Shown: positions 33,982 to 43,137 of the stretch, piece by piece
Position numbering within the stretch: position 1 is the stretch's first letter
Layout: every line of letters starts with the position of its first letter
NCBI GenBank assembly: GCA_028736075.1
Contig: CP117875.1
Location: 3,224,001-3,288,000 of the forward strand
DNA from: Chryseobacterium sp. KACC 21268
Lineage (GTDB): Bacteria > Bacteroidota > Bacteroidia > Flavobacteriales > Weeksellaceae
Length of the DNA: 64,000 nucleotides
Direction: 5' to 3'
The notes under the pieces: model-generated
Database searches by the model: none
The model's input: only the letters and a program-made list of their open reading frames with translations
Told to the model about the DNA's origin: nothing
Program-made: the position numbers and the translations under genes

Positions 33982-34524
33982 ATGCAATCCAACCTCAAAA
34001 TCCTTCGAGAACAAAAAAACCTGACCCAATCTGAATTAGCGGAAAAGTCGGGACTTTCTTTGCGAACCATCCAGAGAATCGAAGCTGGAAATCCACCCAA
34101 AGGTTTTACGCTGAAAGCGATTACAGAAGCGTTGGATATTCAACCAGAAAATTTGTTTCCTACAGCAGAGGAAAATCCGACAGTCGACCGAGCAAAACTC
34201 ATCAATCTTTCTGCCTTGTGCGGATTGATCATTCCATTTGGTAGCATTATTTTTCCAGCGATTTTGACCTACAAAACCAAAGATCCCATCAACAGAGAAT
34301 TAGGGAAAAGTGTTGTGAGCATTCAGATCATTCTGGCTTCAGTTTTCTCTGTTTTGATGATCATTTCTCCGTTCATTCAGAGGTCAATATCAATCAAATT
34401 TCCATTATTTTTGATTCCATTGATCGCCTTTATCATTACAAAAATCTGCATCATCATCAAAAACGGAATCAGCCTCAATCAAAACCAAAATATCAGTATT
34501 AAACTGAAAAACAACTTCTTATAA
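33982..34524 (+). CDS. XRE HTH regulator with membrane helices
   Basis: 180 residues. HTH at 1-60 (LREQKNLTQSELAEKSGLSL, RTIQRIEAGNPPKG), then a short linker and three to four hydrophobic helices (about 72-95, 105-127, 137-160) in a DUF4870-like arrangement. It may be a membrane-bound DNA-binding protein. It is 21 bases downstream of the HMA-AraC gene, suggesting cotranscription. The HTH is close in sequence to that of the partial gene at 1-239, so the window carries two paralogues. Confidence 0.83.
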   Translation: MQSNLKILREQKNLTQSELAEKSGLSLRTIQRIEAGNPPKGFTLKAITEALDIQPENLFPTAEENPTVDRAKLINLSALCGLIIPFGSIIFPAILTYKTKDPINRELGKSVVSIQIILASVFSVLMIISPFIQRSISIKFPLFLIPLIAFIITKICIIIKNGISLNQNQNISIKLKNNFL

Positions 34525-34613
34525 ACTCTGTCATAAAACTGACGTACAATTGTCATATCAATTTTTAAAGTTAATTGATCTGTAAAACCGAATCTTGCAG
34601 AAAAATTTTGACA

Positions 34614-35525
34614 ATGAAGTTATTCAAAAAGATCGCACTCGGATTTTTAGTTATTTTGATTTTGACCGCAGTGGCAGGTTACATTTATTTTGACCAGAAA
34701 TTCACGCCAGAAAAAAATTATTTGACAATAAAAAACGAAAGTGGAAACATCCCGATTACCTGGCTCGGAAATGATAAAAATGTTTTGCTTTTGCCCATTC
34801 ATTTTTCTGGAAAATCGGAAACTTACTATCTGCAATTTGATACAGGTTCCGCTTACACTGTCTTTTATTCCCAATCGATAAAGGACATCAGAGAAATTTC
34901 TATTGATAATGAGCAAGCAAAAACTTCATTCTTTGTTGGAAAAACCGAAATTTCATCAAATCAATTTAAAATATATAAAACGAATAAAGACGATAAAAGT
35001 GATTCGATAAAAATCATTGGAACGCTGGGTGCAGATGTGTTGGAGGACCGAAAAACGCTGATCAACTTTAGAGAAGATCTCGTTGTTCTAAATGTATCCA
35101 GCATTCCTGCAGATTACAGGAATAAGCTCATCGATTTCAAATTCAAAAAGAGAAAAATCATTATTCCCGGAATTTTGAAAGGTAAAGACCGAAAATTCCT
35201 CTACGATTCTGGAACCAGCGCCTTCGAATTTTTGACCTATAAAGAGGAATGGGAAAAATTAAAGTTGAAAAATTCCAAAGTGAAGGTAGAAAAATCCAAA
35301 AGTTGGAATAATGTTTTGACTACTTACACCGCCAGTTGTGATCAGAATATCGAATTTGATCATATCAAAATTCCGATTAAAGAATTGACGTACGTGGAAG
35401 GTTTTTCGACTGCACAATTTTCTTTGATGAAATTCTCAGGAATGTCTGGAATGCTTGGCAATAAGATATTTTTGGACAACAGTTTGTTCATAGATTGCAT
35501 CAATAATAAATTCGGTATCAACTAA
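34614..35525 (+). CDS. Membrane-anchored aspartyl-protease-like protein
   Basis: 303 residues from the ATG at 34614. One N-terminal helix (ALGFLVILILTAVAGYIYF) serves as signal anchor. Two Asp motifs follow, LQFDTGSAYT (Asp76) and FLYDSGTSAFEF (Asp198), about 120 residues apart, as in two-lobed pepsin-like or fused retropepsin-like enzymes. The surrounding strands (LLLPIHFSGKSETYYLQF and IIIPGILKGKDRKFLY) repeat the same beta pattern, in line with duplicated lobes. A periplasmic protease is plausible. Not a close match to a family I can name, so activity is unproven. Confidence 0.7.
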   Translation: MKLFKKIALGFLVILILTAVAGYIYFDQKFTPEKNYLTIKNESGNIPITWLGNDKNVLLLPIHFSGKSETYYLQFDTGSAYTVFYSQSIKDIREISIDNEQAKTSFFVGKTEISSNQFKIYKTNKDDKSDSIKIIGTLGADVLEDRKTLINFREDLVVLNVSSIPADYRNKLIDFKFKKRKIIIPGILKGKDRKFLYDSGTSAFEFLTYKEEWEKLKLKNSKVKVEKSKSWNNVLTTYTASCDQNIEFDHIKIPIKELTYVEGFSTAQFSLMKFSGMSGMLGNKIFLDNSLFIDCINNKFGIN

Positions 35526-35590
35526 TTATATGGTTAAGTTTGGATTTGTAAGTATCTAATTTATAAATTTGGATTTATCAAATATAAACT

Positions 35591-36394
35591 ATGAACCCAG
35601 AAAAAAACTATATAGAAATCAACCGCGAATCTTGGAACAACAGAACCGACGCCCATTTGGAATCTGAGTTTTATGACCTCGCAGGTTTCAAAAAAGGAAA
35701 TACTTCGCTTAACGATATTGAGCTTGATTTGTTGGGCGATATTAAAGGAAAATCTATTCTGCATTTGCAATGTCATTTTGGTCAAGATTCTATTTCCTTA
35801 AGCCGATTGGGTGCGAAAGTCACTGGCATTGACTTGTCTGACAAAGCTATTGACAGCGCTAAACAATTGGCAAAAGAAACCAATACAGATACTACTTTTA
35901 TTTGCTCTGATATTTACGATTTGCCCAATCATCTTGATCAAAAATTTGACATCGTTTTCACAAGTTACGGAACGATTGGTTGGTTGCCAGATTTGGACAA
36001 ATGGGGAAAAGTGATTTCCAGATTTTTGAAACCAAACGGGAAATTTGTCTTTGTAGAGTTCCATCCTGTGGTTTGGATGTTTGATGATAATTTTGAAAAA
36101 ATCGCGTATCGATATTTTAATTCTGGTGCGATTGTAGAAACAGAATCGGGAACTTATGCAGACAAAACTGCTGACATCACACAAGATTACGTGATGTGGA
36201 ACCACGGATTCAGCGAGGTTTTGAATAGTTTGATAACAAACGGACTCGAGATCAATTCTTTAGATGAATACGATTATTCTCCATACAATTGCTTCAACAA
36301 AACGGTAGAAATCGCGCCAAAGAAATTCAGAATCGAGCATCTTGGCGATAAGATTCCGATGGTTTATTCTGTTTTGGCGACCAAGAAAAATTAA
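35591..36394 (+). CDS. Class I SAM-dependent methyltransferase
   Basis: 267 residues. SAM motif ILHLQCHFGQDSISLSRLGA then KVTGIDLSDKAI, followed by FDIVFTSYGTIGWLPDL (motif IV region). The C-terminal 90 residues hold substrate-side elements (YSPYNCFNKTVEIAPK). Substrate unknown. A TAAATTTG box lies about 20 bases before the ATG (35564-35571). Weak terminator after the gene. Confidence 0.9.
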   Translation: MNPEKNYIEINRESWNNRTDAHLESEFYDLAGFKKGNTSLNDIELDLLGDIKGKSILHLQCHFGQDSISLSRLGAKVTGIDLSDKAIDSAKQLAKETNTDTTFICSDIYDLPNHLDQKFDIVFTSYGTIGWLPDLDKWGKVISRFLKPNGKFVFVEFHPVVWMFDDNFEKIAYRYFNSGAIVETESGTYADKTADITQDYVMWNHGFSEVLNSLITNGLEINSLDEYDYSPYNCFNKTVEIAPKKFRIEHLGDKIPMVYSVLATKKN

Positions 36395-36442
36395 TCATCA
36401 ATTTTCAGGATAATAAAGAGAAAGTAAGATTCATAAAATTAG

Positions 36443-36469
36443 AACCTTACAATTAATAGAAGGTTTTTA
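36443..36469 (+). terminator. Probable terminator of the methyltransferase gene
   Basis: 6-bp stem AACCTT/AAGGTT (36443-36448, 36460-36465), 11-base loop, then TTTTTAT. Weak. Confidence 0.45.
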
Positions 36470-36666
36470 TTTATGACCTCAGTCATATCCAAGGCAAAGA
36501 TTAACAATTATCTTTGAGGAAGTCTTAAGCTTATCTTAAGTAGTCAATGCGATTACTTTAAATAATCACATACTTTCACGACCCAAATTACAATCTTATT
36601 TTAACGGCATTAAAATGGGTAGTATTGAAGTACAGATAATTACATCTTAAACCTTATATAAAAGAT

Positions 36667-37872
36667 TTGAAAAAAAACCATAACCAATTCAGTAAATCCA
36701 AATTATCAGAATTGGTAAAATCTTCTCAACTGATTGGAGAAGAATCGCTCGCCGAAGCCTCAGAGACTGATTCTGTCAAATCTTTTCCCGAAAAAACTTT
36801 AGCCAAACTAAAATCCACAAAATTTTTATCAGCAAGCATTCCCGAAAAATTGGGAGGTCAGAATTTAGGATTGATTCCCGGAACCAACTTGGCAATGCTC
36901 AATATTCTGAAAAATATTGGAAAAGGAAATCTGGTGATGGGACGAGTTTTGGAAGGTCACATCAATGCGCAGATTTTAATTGACCAATTTGGCTCCGAAA
37001 AGCAAAAGAAGCTGTTTGCAGAAGATGCGATTGCGGGTAAACTCTTTGGAGTTTGGAATACGCAAGCAACTGATGGAACTTTCCTCACAAAAGTGGAAAA
37101 AAACATTTATCAATTGAATGGTTCTAAGACTTTTGCGACGGGAACAGATTATGTTAGCCGACCAATTGTCACTGCCGCAAGGAAAGGTGGAGCTTGGCAA
37201 ATGTGTGTCGTCCCGCTTGATGAATCATCCGTAAAAAGCGATTCCAGCTGGTGGAATCCAATGGGAATGCAGTCCAGCAGAAGTTTTAAAATGACATTTT
37301 TGAAAACCAAACTTCAGAAAATTAATTTACTCGGAAAAGCCGGCGAATATTACCAACAACCAGGATTCAGTGGCGGTGCTGTACGATTTGCGGCTGTTCA
37401 GTTAGGCGCCGCGGAGCAACTTTTAGATGAGACAAAAAAATATCTCGTGAATCTAAACAGAACTCAAGATCCGTTTCAAAAAATGAGATTGGGTCAAATG
37501 GCAATTGCTGTTGAATCAGGAAATCAGTGGATTGTTGGTGCTTCATCAAGAATGGACCGTTATATGAAACAACCGACTAAAAGTGAGGCGGAACATTTTG
37601 TCATTTATGCTAATATGATGCGAACCGCCATAGAGCAAATCTGTACGGATGTGATGAACCTTTGTCAAAAATGTGTTGGTGCACGTGGTCTCAACAAACC
37701 TTATCATTTTGAGAGAATCATTCGTGATCTAAGTACTTATCTAAGACAACCTGCGCCAGATCAAGTCTTGGCAGATGTTGGTGGCTACGTCCTAAATTCT
37801 AATGTTCCTGCAAGTGAGATCTGGAATATGAACTTAAAAAAAATTAAAAAAGATGAATCAAATAAATCTTGA
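36667..37872 (+). CDS. Acyl-CoA-dehydrogenase-fold flavoprotein lacking the catalytic Glu
   Basis: 401 residues from a TTG start (a stop lies 16 bases upstream, and no ATG exists before the conserved part). The fold is clear: helical N-terminus, GVWNTQATDGTFLTKVEKNI, beta domain, and VGARGLNKPYHFERIIRDL. Where true dehydrogenases have IYEGTSEI, here it reads LRQPAPDQVLADVGG, so the active Glu is absent. That points to the monooxygenase/nitroso-synthase-like side branch or another flavin reaction. The last 20 bases overlap the PIG-L gene, so they form an operon: 36667, 37853, 38578. Confidence 0.83.
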   Translation: MKKNHNQFSKSKLSELVKSSQLIGEESLAEASETDSVKSFPEKTLAKLKSTKFLSASIPEKLGGQNLGLIPGTNLAMLNILKNIGKGNLVMGRVLEGHINAQILIDQFGSEKQKKLFAEDAIAGKLFGVWNTQATDGTFLTKVEKNIYQLNGSKTFATGTDYVSRPIVTAARKGGAWQMCVVPLDESSVKSDSSWWNPMGMQSSRSFKMTFLKTKLQKINLLGKAGEYYQQPGFSGGAVRFAAVQLGAAEQLLDETKKYLVNLNRTQDPFQKMRLGQMAIAVESGNQWIVGASSRMDRYMKQPTKSEAEHFVIYANMMRTAIEQICTDVMNLCQKCVGARGLNKPYHFERIIRDLSTYLRQPAPDQVLADVGGYVLNSNVPASEIWNMNLKKIKKDESNKS

Positions 37873-38578
37873 AAATATTCCGTTGGCACCAGAACAATGT
37901 GTCACAGGATTTGGAACCACATTGATTGTCGCTCCACACGCCGATGATGAAAGTTTGGGTTGTGGCGGTGTCATTTCACTGTTGCGAAAATATGGGCAAA
38001 CAGTTTATATTTTATTACTCAGCGACGGAACTTTGTCTCACCCAAACAGCAAAGAATATCCTGCAGAAAAGCTAAGAGATCTGCGCGAAAAAGAATTAAT
38101 TGAAGCCTGTGCAATTCTTGGCGTTGCTGAAGAAAATATCATTTTTGGCAGATATCCCGATAGAAATGTGCCGACATTTGGTGATGAAAGATTTGAAACC
38201 TCGGTTAAAAATATTTCCAAAATGCTGGACGTCATCAAACCTCAAAGTATTTTCGTGCCGTGGCGCAGAGATCCACATCCGGATCATCAAGCATCTTTTC
38301 AATTGATGAATTCTGCTGAAACTTCCAATGCTAAAATTTATGAATATCCAATCTGGCTCAAGGAATTGGGGCAATCTGGAGATGAACCAACCAACGAAGA
38401 ATCAATGCCTTTCCGACTGAACATCAGCAATGTCTTATCTCAAAAACAGGAAGCAATTTCTAAACACCGTTCTCAAATTACAGATTTGATCAATGATGAT
38501 CCGGAAGGTTTTAGGCTTTCTCAAGAAATGCTGGATCAGTTTAATGTACCCTACGAAACATTTTTTATCTCAAAATAA
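37853..38578 (+). CDS. PIG-L/LmbE-family deacetylase
   Basis: 241 residues. Zinc motif VAPHADDESLGCGGVI at about 25-40 (AHPDDE type), plus FVPWRRDPHPDHQAS with the third His ligand. The family deacetylates N-acetylglucosaminyl or N-acetylcysteinyl-type substrates (MshB, BshB, LmbE). It overlaps the flavoprotein gene by 20 bases and shares one base with the next start (TAATG), so it is translationally coupled. Context with NodS-like methyltransferase and GT2 suggests an N-acetylated sugar substrate. Confidence 0.92.
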   Translation: MNQINLENIPLAPEQCVTGFGTTLIVAPHADDESLGCGGVISLLRKYGQTVYILLLSDGTLSHPNSKEYPAEKLRDLREKELIEACAILGVAEENIIFGRYPDRNVPTFGDERFETSVKNISKMLDVIKPQSIFVPWRRDPHPDHQASFQLMNSAETSNAKIYEYPIWLKELGQSGDEPTNEESMPFRLNISNVLSQKQEAISKHRSQITDLINDDPEGFRLSQEMLDQFNVPYETFFISK

Positions 38579-39162
38579 TGGAAGAAAAACAATCTTTAGA
38601 TTCGGAATATTTCAAAGGTGTCTATGACGCCAATGAAGATCCTTGGAACTTTGAAGCCAGCGAATATGAGGCAAAAAAATATGCGGTAACGATTGCTTCT
38701 TTGCCCAAAGATCATTATGAAAATGTTTTAGAAATCGGTTGCTCGATTGGCGTTTTGACTCAACTTTTGACTCAGAAAAGCGAACATTTGTTGGCAACAG
38801 ATATTTCGGAAAAGGCTTTAAATCTTGCGAAAAAACGTTGTGAGAATTTGGAAAATGTCACATTTAAAAAACTCAATTTTCAAAATGAACTTCCGGAGGA
38901 TGAATATGATCTGATAATGGTTTCCGAAGTGGCCTATTATCTTTCGCCAAACGATTGGGAGACGGCTGTCGGAAATTTATTTGACAGATTAAAAACTGAC
39001 GGAAATATCGTCCTGGTACATTGGTTGCCAGAAGTTCACGATTATCCGCAGACCGGCGACGAAGTTCATCAGAGTTTTGAGAAATTAATGAAAGACAAAA
39101 TGACGAACATTTTCACCGGCAGAGCTGAAACTTACAGAATTGACGTTTGGGCAAAATCGTGA
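38578..39162 (+). CDS. NodS-like SAM-dependent methyltransferase
   Basis: 194 residues. Begins with SEYFKGVYDANEDPWNFEAS, a signature of the NodS family, followed by SAM motif NVLEIGCSIGVLTQLLTQKS and ATDISEKAL. NodS N-methylates deacetylated chitooligosaccharide amines in rhizobia. It starts on the last base of the PIG-L gene, fitting the order deacetylate then methylate. Its 3' end overlaps the convergent glycosyltransferase gene by 31 bases. I recall fused PIG-L/methyltransferase proteins annotated in other bacteria (memory, not verified). Confidence 0.9.
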   Translation: MEEKQSLDSEYFKGVYDANEDPWNFEASEYEAKKYAVTIASLPKDHYENVLEIGCSIGVLTQLLTQKSEHLLATDISEKALNLAKKRCENLENVTFKKLNFQNELPEDEYDLIMVSEVAYYLSPNDWETAVGNLFDRLKTDGNIVLVHWLPEVHDYPQTGDEVHQSFEKLMKDKMTNIFTGRAETYRIDVWAKS

Positions 39163-40319
39163 CTGGACAATTCCTGAATTTTCATTTGTAAATCTTTAAT
39201 CGCTGTATCAATCGAGACTGCAGGAATATTTTCTTTGCTCCTTTTATTTTTAATGATCATTAATTTTTGAAACCATTCTCCAAAATACTGGCAATTATTA
39301 AACAAACTATAATTGTCTTTTTCAATAGTGATTTCGGGAATTATTTTTTTAATTTTTTGATGAAATTCTGACTCGGTAATTTGATTTTTAGAGTTCCATA
39401 AATCCAATAAGCTTCTTTTTTGAACAAGCCTTTGTGTAATTGAAGGGCAAGATTCAACAAAATAATTGTCCACGTTTTTTCCTAAGTTTTTCCAGACATT
39501 CAGTTGGTGAGAAAGTCCGATTTCAGTTCTGCCAATCCACCTCGCAGACGTGTGAACTTTTACATTGTAACTGTGTCGAATTTTCGCATCGATGGTTTGC
39601 AGTCTGTCAAAAAATGCACAATCTTCAAGGTAATCTACCTCAGGAACACCACCGGATTTGGCATAACAATCTGTCGTAATCGCAAAACTGCCGTTGAAAT
39701 GTTGATGATGTCTTGGATGAGGATCAAACTCGGAATCGATGATTTTTGCTTCCAGTTCTGCAATCAAGAGTTGGTATTTCTCGTCTTTAAAATGATGCAG
39801 AAGTGTGAATTCGTCCAAGTTTTCAAGTTCATTTTGATAAAGCAAAATCCTACCGCCTACGACATCTGCGCCATTGATGATTTCCTGTTGTGTTTGCGAG
39901 ATCCAGTCGTTGGCAACCGAAGTGTCTCCATCCGTCGTCATAATAATACCACCACCAATTTGCATAAGTCTGGAATAAGCAGATTCCATCAACTTCCTGC
40001 GAATATATCCGATATTTGCCAGCGATTTAGATAATGTAATTTCCTGCAAATGAATGTTGAGATGCGGATGCTCAAGCTGGAATTTCTTGATCAAAGCGAC
40101 CGAATCATCGGAACAATTATTAGCTAAAACCAGGATTTCAAATTGATTAGAATCAAGACTTTCACTCAAAATATCAACTTGGTTTGCAAATGACGAAAGC
40201 GTCTGTAAAATATAAGTCTGCTCATCTTTGACAGGAATCACAATACTGGATTTTACGCTAGGTAAAATTTGAAATTTCGAGAAGAAAGAATCACTGTGAT
40301 TTTCGGTGGAATCCATCAT
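39132..40319 (-). CDS. Family 2 glycosyltransferase
   Basis: 395 residues. GT-A fold: SIVIPVKDEQTYILQTLSSF at the start, NNCSDDSVALIKKF, IMTTDGDTSVANDWI (DxD metal site) near residue 135, and HFNGSFAITTDCYAKSGGVP followed by DCAFFDRL. No membrane helix, so cytosolic. It transfers a sugar from a nucleotide donor to an unknown acceptor. Transcribed toward the methyltransferase, with 31 overlapping bases at the 3' ends; physically linked with the deacetylase-methyltransferase operon. Confidence 0.9.
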   Translation of the reverse strand: MMDSTENHSDSFFSKFQILPSVKSSIVIPVKDEQTYILQTLSSFANQVDILSESLDSNQFEILVLANNCSDDSVALIKKFQLEHPHLNIHLQEITLSKSLANIGYIRRKLMESAYSRLMQIGGGIIMTTDGDTSVANDWISQTQQEIINGADVVGGRILLYQNELENLDEFTLLHHFKDEKYQLLIAELEAKIIDSEFDPHPRHHQHFNGSFAITTDCYAKSGGVPEVDYLEDCAFFDRLQTIDAKIRHSYNVKVHTSARWIGRTEIGLSHQLNVWKNLGKNVDNYFVESCPSITQRLVQKRSLLDLWNSKNQITESEFHQKIKKIIPEITIEKDNYSLFNNCQYFGEWFQKLMIIKNKRSKENIPAVSIDTAIKDLQMKIQELSSHDFAQTSIL

Positions 40320-40573
40320 TTAGCATTATTTAGAGATAATAATTGAACTAGAATTATAAACCAATTCTTCTCATATTAGAACAAATCAGTTATTTACAAT
40401 TCTAATACCAATAGGTTTTCTTAAATTGATAATTATTAAATTAATTGATAACGAGAAAGGGAAAATGGTAAAATTGCAAATCGCTTTTTTCATTATTTTT
40501 ATAACATCAAAGGTTTAAATTTTGATTCCACTTGGTTTAACATACAGAATATCAATAAAATAAAACAAATTAT

Positions 40574-40990
40574 ATGATTAATATTAAGGTCAAACGCGAA
40601 AAAATGAATGCCGTTTTTACGAAACACCATTTGAGAGGTTTGCCTTTCGATGCGGTCATTCATCATTTCAGCGAGAAAGATCAGCACGAACATATCCACG
40701 ATCATCCGTTCAGTTTTACGACGCATATTTTAAAAGGCAGTTACATCGAAAGGATTTACGAAATCTTTGAAGACGGCACTTACAATTCCTCCGAACATCA
40801 CAGAAAAGAAGGAACTTCGCATTTCGTACCAGCCAACACTATCCACGAAATCATCGAGCTTCCAGAAGGTGAATGTTTCACGGTCATCCGTCCCAATGAA
40901 TGGGAAAAGGAAACTTATTTTTATAAGTTCGAAGATGGAAAAGCTTTCAAGAGAAAGTGGAATCTGCGGAAATTCAGGCCGATAGGATAA
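40574..40990 (+). CDS. Cupin-like small protein
   Basis: 138 residues. Has HEHIHDHPFSFTTHILKGSY, a likely cupin metal site (H-x-H-x-H), and HFVPANTIHEIIELPEGECF, a second His motif of a double-stranded beta-helix. No signal. Function unknown; related proteins are annotated as cupin or hypothetical. The 255-base gap before it holds no recognised feature. Confidence 0.75.
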   Translation: MINIKVKREKMNAVFTKHHLRGLPFDAVIHHFSEKDQHEHIHDHPFSFTTHILKGSYIERIYEIFEDGTYNSSEHHRKEGTSHFVPANTIHEIIELPEGECFTVIRPNEWEKETYFYKFEDGKAFKRKWNLRKFRPIG

Positions 40991-41223
40991 GTTGATTTTC
41001 AGTTAGATTTAAATTAATAATTCGTTAGATTTTGCCAAAGAAGAGCAGGAAATCATCTTAAAAATCACAACGAGATAGAGAATTTTTAAAAGTGAAAATT
41101 ACAGAAAATCCTACAAAATCGGAATGATATATTGAATAGATTGACAGATTTGTAACCAAACTCACACAAAAGATAGCTATTTTTGCTTCTTCATTTTTCG
41201 ATAAGCTCAAATACCTTTTTCAG

Positions 41224-42129
41224 TTGAACAATCTAAGATATTATCTCTCCGCCATCATTGCGTTTTCGCTTTGGGGAACCTTTAGTTTGGTTTTGAAACC
41301 GCTCCACGAGTACGCTTCTTTGGATATTCTGTTTTACAGAGTTTTCAGTTGCGCATTGATTATGACTGTTATTTCATTTCTATTCAAAAGGAAAAAACTC
41401 GCCAATAATCTGGATTATTTCCAACAACTTCCTCCAAACAAAAAACGAAATCTGATTGGTCTCAATGTTCTCAGCAGTGTTTTGTTGACTGCCAATTGGT
41501 TTTCATTTATTTTTGTGATGAATCACATCAGCGTGCGCGCAACTTCTGTCGCCTATTTGGTTTGCCCGATTATCACGACGATTCTCGCCTATTTTATTTT
41601 GAAAGACAAACTTACGAAGCTACAATGGTTGTCGGTTTTTCTCAGTTTTGTTGGATGCGTCTTGCTGTCTTACGCCAATTTGATTGATATGTTCTACAGC
41701 AGTCTCATTGGTTTCACGTACGCCTCGTATCTTGTGAGCCAAAGCATCAACAAAAATTTTGATAAGTTCTTGGTTCTCAATTTTCATATTCTTTTGTCAG
41801 CATTGATTTTGGTGCCCTTTTTCCCGGTTTACTCTAGTGGTTTGATCACCGATTTCAAATTCTATTTTTACGTCGAGATCATCGCAGTGATGTACACTAT
41901 TGTTCCGTTGCTTCTCAATCTTTATGCACTTTCAGGAATCAGTTCTTCCAAAGTTGGAATGATATTAAACATCAATCCGATCATTGCTTTCGTCTTGGCT
42001 GGCGTGGTTTATCACGAACCGTTGGGAAGCTTGCAGATCTTTTCTTATGCTCTGATATTTTTGGCGGTGATTGTTTTTAATGGGAAGGAGATATTTAGGT
42101 TAAAGGATAAAAAAGCGAGATTTTTATAA
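41224..42129 (+). CDS. EamA-family (RarD-like) transporter
   Basis: 301 residues from a TTG start, ten membrane helices in two EamA repeats. Conserved N-terminus YYLSAIIAFSLWGTFSLVLKPLHEYASLDIL and VYHEPLGSLQIFSYALIFLA near the end. RarD/EamA proteins export amino acids, metabolites or chloramphenicol-type compounds; the substrate here is unknown. TATTTTTG at 41178-41185 is a candidate -7 box. No operon partner is evident. Confidence 0.9.
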   Translation: MNNLRYYLSAIIAFSLWGTFSLVLKPLHEYASLDILFYRVFSCALIMTVISFLFKRKKLANNLDYFQQLPPNKKRNLIGLNVLSSVLLTANWFSFIFVMNHISVRATSVAYLVCPIITTILAYFILKDKLTKLQWLSVFLSFVGCVLLSYANLIDMFYSSLIGFTYASYLVSQSINKNFDKFLVLNFHILLSALILVPFFPVYSSGLITDFKFYFYVEIIAVMYTIVPLLLNLYALSGISSSKVGMILNINPIIAFVLAGVVYHEPLGSLQIFSYALIFLAVIVFNGKEIFRLKDKKARFL

Positions 42130-42212
42130 GTGTTATTTAACAAAGTTTGTGAAATTTTGTGAATGAAAATGAGAAAGAAACAAGCTAATTTTATAATAAG
42201 AAAAACTTTAAA

Positions 42213-43028
42213 ATGAAAAACAATTACTTATTAATCCTAATTCTTCTCTCAAATTTTATTTTTGGACAAAACAAACAATTTCTCTACGAATACAAATTCA
42301 TTCCTGATTCAACCAACAGAACAGATATCAAAACAGAAATAATGATATTGAATTTTCAAAAAGACAGGTCGGAGTATTATAGTTCAGTAAGATATGCATC
42401 AGATTCTGCTCAATTTGAAGACTATCAAAAAGGAATCAATTCTATGCCATCTGGAAATGCGATAGTCAATGAGTGGGTTACAAAATATCCTAACTCAAAT
42501 CAATTGGTCCATACTACATTCTTGATTTGGGACAAGTACAAAGTAAAGCAAGATGTAGAATTCAATTGGAAATTGACCACTGAGTTTTCTAAAATTTTAA
42601 ATTATGATGTTCAAAAAGCAACCACCGAATTCGGTGGTAGAAAATGGACAGCCTGGTTTGCAAAAGAAATACCAATCCAAGACGGACCTTACAAATTCAA
42701 AGGTTTACCTGGTCTGATTCTGAAAATTGAAGATAGCAGTAAAAATCACGTGTTTGAACTGAAAGGAATTAAGTCTAATCAGCAACCGTTCGTCTATCCT
42801 GATTTGCATAATTACCGTATTGTTGAGTTAAGTCACAATCAATTTGTTAAAAAATATAAAAATTATCGCCAAAACCCAACATCTGATTTAGTGGGAAGAA
42901 TACCTGACCAAAGAGATGCTGATGGAAAACTCAGAACATCCTCCGAAATCCTCAGGGAGCTAAATCAGCAAGCGCTGGAAAGACTTGCAAAAGACAATAA
43001 TCTAATTGAATTAAATCTACTTGATTAG
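42213..43028 (+). CDS. GLPGLI family protein
   Basis: 271 residues. Signal peptide MKNNYLLILILLSNFIFGQ, and the defining motif KFKGLPGLILKIED at about 160-175. GLPGLI proteins are a Bacteroidota family of unknown function, often several per genome. The body is beta-rich and periplasmic or outer-membrane-associated. Stand-alone here, in the same direction as its neighbours. Confidence 0.93.
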   Translation: MKNNYLLILILLSNFIFGQNKQFLYEYKFIPDSTNRTDIKTEIMILNFQKDRSEYYSSVRYASDSAQFEDYQKGINSMPSGNAIVNEWVTKYPNSNQLVHTTFLIWDKYKVKQDVEFNWKLTTEFSKILNYDVQKATTEFGGRKWTAWFAKEIPIQDGPYKFKGLPGLILKIEDSSKNHVFELKGIKSNQQPFVYPDLHNYRIVELSHNQFVKKYKNYRQNPTSDLVGRIPDQRDADGKLRTSSEILRELNQQALERLAKDNNLIELNLLD

Positions 43029-43085
43029 ATATTGTAATTGCAAATGTGATATATTAAACAGTTATTTAGATTAATTAAAAATAAC

Positions 43086-43116
43086 TTTGTCACTCACCCT
43101 TTTTTACTTATTTTTA
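43086..43116 (+). promoter_or_regulatory. Promoter upstream of the secreted 161-residue protein
   Basis: TTTG at 43086-43089, 19-base spacer, TATTTTTA at 43109-43116 (one mismatch to TAnnTTTG), 21 bases before the ATG. Confidence 0.5.
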
Positions 43117-43137
43117 CCTCATAATATTTAATCAAAA

